A DNA stretch of 10,931 nt from contig CABUOA010000049.1 of assembly GCA_902493145.1 (NCBI GenBank), positions 1-10,931 on the forward strand, in the 5' to 3' direction. Positions 6,379 through 10,931 of the stretch are shown piece by piece. The translations under genes and the position numbers were made by a program. The DNA is from an uncultured Collinsella sp. (GTDB lineage Bacteria; Actinomycetota; Coriobacteriia; Coriobacteriales; Coriobacteriaceae). Positions within the stretch are counted from its first letter, which is position 1. Every line of letters starts with the position of its first letter. The notes under the pieces were generated by a model that made no database searches, was not told where the DNA came from, and saw only the letters and a program-made list of their open reading frames with translations.

Positions 6379-7386
6379 TTACTCGGCGTGCGCGTAATCA
6401 ACCTTGGCGCGGCGAGCGGTAGCCTTCTCCCAATCGCTGGTGCCCTCAAAGACATCCTGCTTGTAGGGATTGCGGCCGAGCTTCTTGGCGCGGTAGGCGA
6501 TGTAGATGATCGCGACGACGTTGGCGACCAGTGCGGCGATCGAGACCGCGGTAGCGGCGCCGGGGTCGAGCGTGGAGTGGGTCACAAAGATGGACTCCTC
6601 CTGGAAGTACGGGAATACCTGAGCAAACATGCACCAAATAGCCAGCGTAAAGGCGCGGTTCTGGATCCAGCCGCCCTTGTTCCAGATAAAGGCGGCGACG
6701 GTGGGCGCCAGCAGCAGCGCAAAGCCGCAGAACCAGGAGTGGGTGGGCAGGCAGTTGTAGGTGTAGCAGAAGTTCCAGATGTCGTAGGCGATGATGTAGA
6801 CCCAGGTCATGTCGGGCCACAGCATGTCAGTCTGATCCTCGGAGGCGTAGACGCTCCACCAACCGGTCATGCAGAAGATGTTGATGATGCCCGCGATGCC
6901 GTTGAACACGTTGTTCCAGCCGGCCAGCTGCGTAGCACCTTCGGAGGTGACCCAAGTGGACTGGCCCAGGACAAAGAAGTGATAGGCGCTCTCAAAGTCG
7001 GACACGACGGCGATCATGATGTTGATGGCGACGATCACAAACGGCCACGCGCGGAACCAGTGTGCCTTGCCGATCTTGCCCCACTGATACTTAATGGCGA
7101 TGAAGCCCCAGCAACCGGCCAACGCCGCGTAGACCTTGGCGTAGTGGAACCAGCTGTTCTGGTACACATGGGTGGGGTTGGTGAGCGCCCACTCGGCGCC
7201 CTGCGAAACGCCGATGGCGATAGCGACGCAGTAGATGGTCATGGCCAGCGGAGCCACGCCAAAGATGATTGCCGCGCCCAGCTTGGTGCGGCGGCCGACC
7301 TCGTTGAGCACGATCAGGCCAATAAAGACCATGGCCCAGCCGACCCAGTGGATAAGGGTATTGCTACCCCAAACATCGAACAGCAT
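6379..7386 (-). CDS. Trp-rich multi-pass membrane protein, probably DUF5692 family
   Basis: This 335-residue integral membrane protein has about eight or nine predicted helices (roughly 10-28, 37-60, 83-99, 113-129, 157-173, 191-210, 214-234, 244-262, 277-298). The C-terminal tail of about 37 residues is charged and probably cytoplasmic. From memory it matches the uncharacterised DUF5692 family; its length and hydropathy fit, but I cannot search. It is exceptionally aromatic, with 21 Trp, and has seven Cys, including C207, C212 and C220 close together. Polar or charged residues (D130/E132, D188, D192, D202, H216, E263/E264) lie in or near membrane segments, as in a transporter or a small-molecule-binding membrane protein. 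AAAGGAGA (7399-7392) lies five bases before the ATG. It follows tetR on the same strand by 62 bases and ends in a strong terminator, so tetR probably controls it. Export or uptake of the regulator's ligand is inference. Confidence 0.87.
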   Translation of the reverse strand: MLFDVWGSNTLIHWVGWAMVFIGLIVLNEVGRRTKLGAAIIFGVAPLAMTIYCVAIAIGVSQGAEWALTNPTHVYQNSWFHYAKVYAALAGCWGFIAIKYQWGKIGKAHWFRAWPFVIVAINIMIAVVSDFESAYHFFVLGQSTWVTSEGATQLAGWNNVFNGIAGIINIFCMTGWWSVYASEDQTDMLWPDMTWVYIIAYDIWNFCYTYNCLPTHSWFCGFALLLAPTVAAFIWNKGGWIQNRAFTLAIWCMFAQVFPYFQEESIFVTHSTLDPGAATAVSIAALVANVVAIIYIAYRAKKLGRNPYKQDVFEGTSDWEKATARRAKVDYAHAE

Positions 7387-7404
7387 GCTGCTCTCCTTTC
7401 ACAC

Positions 7405-7443
7405 GCCCGCGGCCCCTCTTCCGTCGCGGGCAGTTTGGCCAAA
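7405..7443. repeat. Hairpin and palindrome between tetR and the membrane protein gene
   Basis: GCCCGCG (7405-7411) pairs with CGCGGGC (7425-7431) across a 13-base loop. Beside it lies the 10-base palindrome TTTGGCCAAA (7434-7443), just after the tetR stop. No T tract follows on the minus strand, so the hairpin is more likely an attenuating, processing or mRNA-stability element than a full terminator. The palindrome could be an operator but differs from the repeats upstream of tetR. Confidence 0.45.
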
Positions 7444-7448
7444 TGTCG

Positions 7449-8111
7449 TCAGTTCTGGGGCTTGCGCTCCGGATACTTGGCGGTATAGCCCTCGATATGG
7501 AGTGTCGAGGCGATGATTTCCTTGACCGTCTCGTCGGGCACATCGGGGTGCGTGCGGATATACATCAACAACCCCATGATGAGGGTGTAGAAGGTTTCGT
7601 AGACATGGTCGATGCGCAGGTCATGATGGGCGACAAAGTCCACCACGGTGGTGTCGCAAATGTATTGCGCCACGCGCTGGACCACGTTGTGCAGAAAGCC
7701 GCCGTAGAGCGCGCCGCTGCTTGAGGTAAGCGTGCTCGGCAACTCGTGGCCGCTCACGACCAGGCGCTTAAAGAGCGGAGCGACGGTGTCGAGTGCGCCT
7801 TCGATGTCACCAACCGTGCGGCTGGCGTTCCACTGCTCGAGCTCGGCGATAAAGCCGTCGATCGCCTCGTCCATAACGGCGGTGACGGCGGCGTCCATAT
7901 CGGCAAAGTAGTGGTAGAACAGCGAGCGCGTGCAGCCAGCCCGCTTGGTCACGGCCGATACCGATAGGTGGGACACGCCCAGCTCGGAACTCACGGTGCG
8001 CACGGCGGCGAGGATCTCGCGACGGCGCTCGTCGCCCGTCAGGCGCTTTGCCGCGCTATCGGACGCGGGGATGGCATCGACCACAGAGGTATCTGCTGTG
8101 TTGCTGCCCAT
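7449..8111 (-). CDS. TetR-family transcriptional regulator
   Basis: This 220-residue one-component regulator is expected to bind DNA as a dimer and release it on binding a small ligand. Residues 28-75 form the TetR N-terminal DNA-binding domain: helix 1 REILAAVRTV, then the helix-turn-helix LSVSAVTKRAGCTRSLFYHYF (49-69), with the family-typical FYHYF at the recognition-helix end. Residues 76-210 are a helical, divergent ligand-binding and dimer domain with no diagnostic match. A polar 25-residue N-terminal extension precedes the domain. AAAGG (8125-8121), nine bases upstream, supports the ATG at 8111. The gene is divergent from the flavoprotein gene at 8299 and upstream of the membrane protein gene. 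The 187-base gap with the flavoprotein gene holds a symmetric operator-like array, so control of both directions and of itself is likely. The ligand cannot be read from the sequence. Confidence 0.93.
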   Translation of the reverse strand: MGSNTADTSVVDAIPASDSAAKRLTGDERRREILAAVRTVSSELGVSHLSVSAVTKRAGCTRSLFYHYFADMDAAVTAVMDEAIDGFIAELEQWNASRTVGDIEGALDTVAPLFKRLVVSGHELPSTLTSSSGALYGGFLHNVVQRVAQYICDTTVVDFVAHHDLRIDHVYETFYTLIMGLLMYIRTHPDVPDETVKEIIASTLHIEGYTAKYPERKPQN

Positions 8112-8164
8112 GTTTTGCCGCCTTTCATCCTCTTTTGCCTGACCGTTCGCCTAACAGTCTTGAA

Positions 8165-8212
8165 TATTGTTGACGGTTCGTCAATACTATTTTTGACACA
8201 ATGTCAACAATA
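8165..8212. promoter_or_regulatory. Candidate TetR operator: two palindromes in a nested dyad
   Basis: Two 15-bp palindromes share the form TTGAC(A/G)-N3-(T/C)GTCAA: 8170-8184 (spacer GTT) and 8193-8207 (spacer CAA). Their centres are 23 bp apart, about two helical turns. They form a larger symmetric element: TATTGTTGAC (8165-8174) is the exact reverse complement of GTCAACAATA (8203-8212), and the inner half-sites GTCAA (8180-8184) and TTGAC (8193-8197) share the same centre near 8188.5. The size and spacing suit two TetR dimers between divergent genes. No clear -10/-35 pair can be assigned in either direction, although TACTAT (8185-8190) lies between the palindromes. Confidence 0.75.
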
Positions 8213-8287
8213 ACGGGTGAACGGCATGGGGGTATGTCGAGCCCGTAAAAAGAGGGGCGCTGCGTGCGTGCCAGGCTGCGGCAAGAG

Positions 8288-8293
8288 AAGGGA
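8288..8293 (+). promoter_or_regulatory. Flavoprotein ribosome binding site
   Basis: AAGGGA sits five bases before the ATG at 8299. ATGs at 8226 and 8234 are out of frame with the long reading frame, so 8299 is the best start. Confidence 0.6.
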
Positions 8294-8298
8294 CGACT

Positions 8299-10931
8299 AT
8301 GATTCTCAACGGACCGGGGATTAGCTACACCGAGCCCGATATCGGTGCGGAGTTTGTGCCGCCGCTGCCGGAGCATCCGCGCGAGGCCATCGTCAAACTG
8401 TGCGAGCACTGCACCAACCGCCTGCTGCATCGCGACGAGCTGCTGGGCTACGAGTACTGGTCGTTTGCCGAGGCCACGACTGACGAGCAGGCCGAGGTAC
8501 TCTGCAAGATGAAGATGCGCCGTCCCTACACGCTGCCCGAGATGGTCAAGCTCACCGGCATGCCCGAGGCCCAGATCGAGAAGATGCTCGACGATATGAG
8601 CTACACGGGCCTGCTCGAGTACAACTGGGAAAATCCCGAGCGCGCCAAGCAATGGGTGCTGCCCATGCTGGTGCCGGGTTCTGCCGAGTTCCTCAACATG
8701 CGCGTGAGCCAGCTCGAGGAGCATCCGGTCTATGCTAAGTTCTTTGAGCAGGCGTCTAAGGGACCGCTGTCCAAGGCCACGCCGATGGTGCCGCCCGGCG
8801 GCGCTGGCATCGGCATGCACGTCATTCCGGTCGAGAAGGCTATCGATGCTTCGAGCACCTCGGTGCCGATCGAGCATATCGAGCATTGGCTAGACAAATA
8901 CGAGGGTAAGTATGCCGCCAGCACCTGCAGCTGCCGTGCGAGCCGTCGCGTGATGGGCGAGGGCTGCGCCGACGACCCCGCCGACTGGTGCATTGCCGTG
9001 GGCGATATGGCCGACTACGTGGTTGAGACCGATCGTGGCCATTACGTGACCCGCGACGAGGTTTACGACATCTTGCGCCAGGCCGAGGACAACGGCTTTG
9101 TGCACCAGATCACCAACATCGACGGCGAGAACAAAATCTTCGCCATCTGCAACTGCAACGTCAACGTGTGCTACGCCCTGCGCACTTCGCAGCTGTTCAA
9201 CACGCCCAACCTGTCGCGCTCGGCCTACGTCGCCAAGGTCGAGAAGGACAAGTGCGTGGCCTGCGGTCGCTGCGTTGAGGTGTGTCCGGCCGGCGCCGCC
9301 AAACTGGGCCAGAAGCTCTGTAGCAAAAAGGCTGGCGGACAGGTGCCCGAGTATCCGCGCCAGGAGCTGCCCGATGCCACCAAGTGGGACCACACCAAGT
9401 GGTCGCCCAACTACCGCAACGACAACCGTATCGAGACGCATGAGTCCGGCACCGCTCCCTGCAAGACGGCCTGCCCCGCGCACGTTGCCGTTCAGGGCTA
9501 TTTGAAGCTCGCGGCGCAGGGCCGCTATGACGAGGCGTTGGCGCTCATCAAGCGCGAGAACCCGTTGCCCGCTATCTGCGGCCGTGTGTGCAACCGCCGC
9601 TGTGAGGATGCCTGCACCCGCGGTCGCGTGGACGAGGCCGTGGCCATCGACGAGGTCAAGAAGTTTATCGCCCAGCGCGATCTGGATGCCGCGACTCGCT
9701 ATGTCCCACCTGTGGTGACCCCGACGCGTGCCGGCGGCTTCGACCAGAAGATCGCCATCATCGGCGCCGGTCCGGCCGGTCTGTCCTGCGCCTTCTATCT
9801 GGCCGAGAAGGGCTACAAGCCCGTCGTGTTCGAGAAAAACGAGCGCCCGGGCGGCATGCTCACCTACGGCATTCCCAGCTTTAAGCTGCAGAAGGACGTT
9901 ATCGAGGCCGAGGTCGAGGTCATTCGCCTGATGGGCGCCGAGTTCCGCTATGGCGTGGAGGTCGGTCGCGATGTGACGCTCGACGAGCTTCGCGCGCAGG
10001 GCTTTAAAGCCTTTTACGTGGCCATTGGCTGCCAGGGTGGCCGCCTTGCCGGTATTCCGGGCGAGGATGCCGAGGACGTGACCGTGGCCGTCGACTTTTT
10101 GCGCGAGGTCAACAGCGGCAAGATCGACGCGCTGCCCGGGCGCACCATCGTGGTGGGCGGCGGCAACGTGGCCATCGATGTCGCGCGCAACGCCTGCCGT
10201 CTGGGTTCCGAGCACGTTGAGATGTTCTGCCTGGAGAGCGAGGTCAAGATGCCTGCCAGCGAGGAGGAGCGTCGCGAGGCCATTGAGGACGGCGCGCACA
10301 TTAGCTGCGGCTGGGGCCCCAAGGAGATTCACCTGGACGAGGCCGGTCGTGTGTGCGGTATCACCTTTAAGCGCTGCACGCGTGTCTTTGACGACGAGGG
10401 CCGTTTTGCGCCCGAGTATGACGAGAACGACTTGCGCCGTGTCGATGCCGACCGTGTCGTCATGTCGATTGGCCAGTCCATTGTGTGGGGCGACCTGCTG
10501 GCTGGCTCCAAGGTGGAGCTCGGCCGCAGCCAGGGTGCCCTTGCCGATCCGCAGACGTACCAGACCGCCGAGCCCGACATCTTTGTGGGCGGCGACGTCT
10601 ACACCGGTCCCAGCTTTGCTATCGACGCCATCGCCGCCGGTCACGAGGCCGCCGTGTCCATCCATCGCTTTGTGCAGCCGGGCTCCACGCTCACCATCGG
10701 CCGCAACCAGCGCCGCTACACCGCGCTTGACCGCGACGATGTTGTGATTGAGAGCTATGACAACGCAAGCCGCGAGGTGGCACGTGTCGACCGCGAGCGC
10801 GAGAAGGCTGCGCCCTTTAGCGAGTACGTCGAGACCTTTACCGAGGAGCAGGTGCGCGCCGAGACCGCTCGCTGCTTGGGCTGCGGTGCCTCGATCGTCG
10901 ACCCCAACAAGTGCATCGGCTGCGGCCTGTG
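8299..10931 (+). CDS. Multi-Fe-S FAD/NAD(P)-dependent oxidoreductase (GltD/DPD-like), 3' end cut by window
   Basis: The frame is open for 877 codons to the window edge; the C-terminus is missing. The enzyme probably passes electrons between NAD(P)H, FAD and Fe-S clusters in the cytoplasm. Domains in order: C35/C38; a winged-helix-like segment (about 66-110); a Cys-rich domain with C210, C212, C223, C231 and then C284, C286, C291; a ferredoxin motif C319/C322/C325/C329-P; a GltD/dihydropyrimidine-dehydrogenase-type Fe-S domain with C388, C392, C427, C431, C435, C439; an FAD Rossmann fold, GAGPAG (489-494) with E512 and GGMLTYGIP (518-526); a second, NAD(P)-binding fold, VGGGNVAID (619-627); FAD-closing GGDVYTGPSFAID (764-776); and a C-terminal Fe-S motif starting C859/C862/C872/C875. 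It has no signal peptide or membrane segment. It is divergent from tetR and probably under its control. It is much longer than GltD (about 470 residues) because of the N-terminal part. The substrate is unknown: glutamate synthase small-chain-like, NfnB-like or a xenobiotic reductase electron carrier are all possible. Confidence 0.92.
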   Translation, partial: MILNGPGISYTEPDIGAEFVPPLPEHPREAIVKLCEHCTNRLLHRDELLGYEYWSFAEATTDEQAEVLCKMKMRRPYTLPEMVKLTGMPEAQIEKMLDDMSYTGLLEYNWENPERAKQWVLPMLVPGSAEFLNMRVSQLEEHPVYAKFFEQASKGPLSKATPMVPPGGAGIGMHVIPVEKAIDASSTSVPIEHIEHWLDKYEGKYAASTCSCRASRRVMGEGCADDPADWCIAVGDMADYVVETDRGHYVTRDEVYDILRQAEDNGFVHQITNIDGENKIFAICNCNVNVCYALRTSQLFNTPNLSRSAYVAKVEKDKCVACGRCVEVCPAGAAKLGQKLCSKKAGGQVPEYPRQELPDATKWDHTKWSPNYRNDNRIETHESGTAPCKTACPAHVAVQGYLKLAAQGRYDEALALIKRENPLPAICGRVCNRRCEDACTRGRVDEAVAIDEVKKFIAQRDLDAATRYVPPVVTPTRAGGFDQKIAIIGAGPAGLSCAFYLAEKGYKPVVFEKNERPGGMLTYGIPSFKLQKDVIEAEVEVIRLMGAEFRYGVEVGRDVTLDELRAQGFKAFYVAIGCQGGRLAGIPGEDAEDVTVAVDFLREVNSGKIDALPGRTIVVGGGNVAIDVARNACRLGSEHVEMFCLESEVKMPASEEERREAIEDGAHISCGWGPKEIHLDEAGRVCGITFKRCTRVFDDEGRFAPEYDENDLRRVDADRVVMSIGQSIVWGDLLAGSKVELGRSQGALADPQTYQTAEPDIFVGGDVYTGPSFAIDAIAAGHEAAVSIHRFVQPGSTLTIGRNQRRYTALDRDDVVIESYDNASREVARVDREREKAAPFSEYVETFTEEQVRAETARCLGCGASIVDPNKCIGCGL

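Noticed and set aside
6247..7488. 413-codon plus-strand open frame across the multi-pass membrane protein
   Set aside because: It runs through the minus-strand terminator and opposes a frame with clear membrane segments and a strong ribosome binding site. Its product is Gly/Asp/Val-rich without domains.
8193..8198. TTGACA as a consensus -35 for the flavoprotein gene
   Set aside because: No -10-like hexamer stands 16-18 bases downstream (the sequence there is GC-rich), and the hexamer is better explained as an operator half-site.
8890..10665. 591-codon minus-strand open frame opposite the flavoprotein, and another at 8125-8886
   Set aside because: Both lie opposite or overlap the convincing flavoprotein frame with its ordered cofactor and Fe-S motifs. 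Their products are low-complexity shadows typical of high-GC DNA.

Overview
The window looks like a high-GC chromosome segment from a gut Coriobacteriia (Actinomycetota). Collinsella is my best guess, from the strongly GC-ending codons, an 875-residue ClpB, a TetR-controlled multi-pass membrane protein and a large multi-Fe-S flavoprotein. No rRNA, tRNA, CRISPR array or IS element is visible. The genus is a recollection-based inference, not a search result.

Layout. (1) 75-2702 (+) is a complete clpB disaggregase gene, closed by a strong intrinsic terminator at 2748-2784. (2) 2835-3029 (+) is a 64-residue Pro/Lys- then acid-rich ORF with its own ribosome binding site. (3) 3030-3237 is an AT-richer intergenic stretch ending in a perfect 25-bp inverted repeat just upstream of (4) 3238-4590 (+), a stand-alone AAA_14/DUF4143-type ATPase whose base use differs from its neighbours. 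(5) 4635-6137 (-) converges on it and encodes a bitopic membrane protein with a long acidic cytoplasmic tail and an extracytoplasmic region. (6) 6379-7386 (-) is a very Trp-rich multi-pass membrane protein, probably the DUF5692 family, followed by a strong terminator at 6269-6307. (7) 7449-8111 (-) is a TetR-family regulator directly upstream of it. (8) From 8299 (+) to the window end runs a large open gene, cut by the window edge, for a GltD/DPD-like FAD and NAD(P) oxidoreductase with several Fe-S motifs.

Functional picture. clpB is housekeeping proteostasis. The ATPase is probably an acquired or mobile-type single gene with a self-contained control region. The most interesting unit is the divergent tetR-membrane protein / flavoprotein locus. 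The intergenic region holds four TTGAC/GTCAA half-sites arranged as two 15-bp palindromes within one 48-bp nested dyad, a good candidate TetR operator. This suggests that one ligand controls both a membrane protein and a soluble reductase, i.e. an inducible redox or detoxification module whose substrate is unknown.
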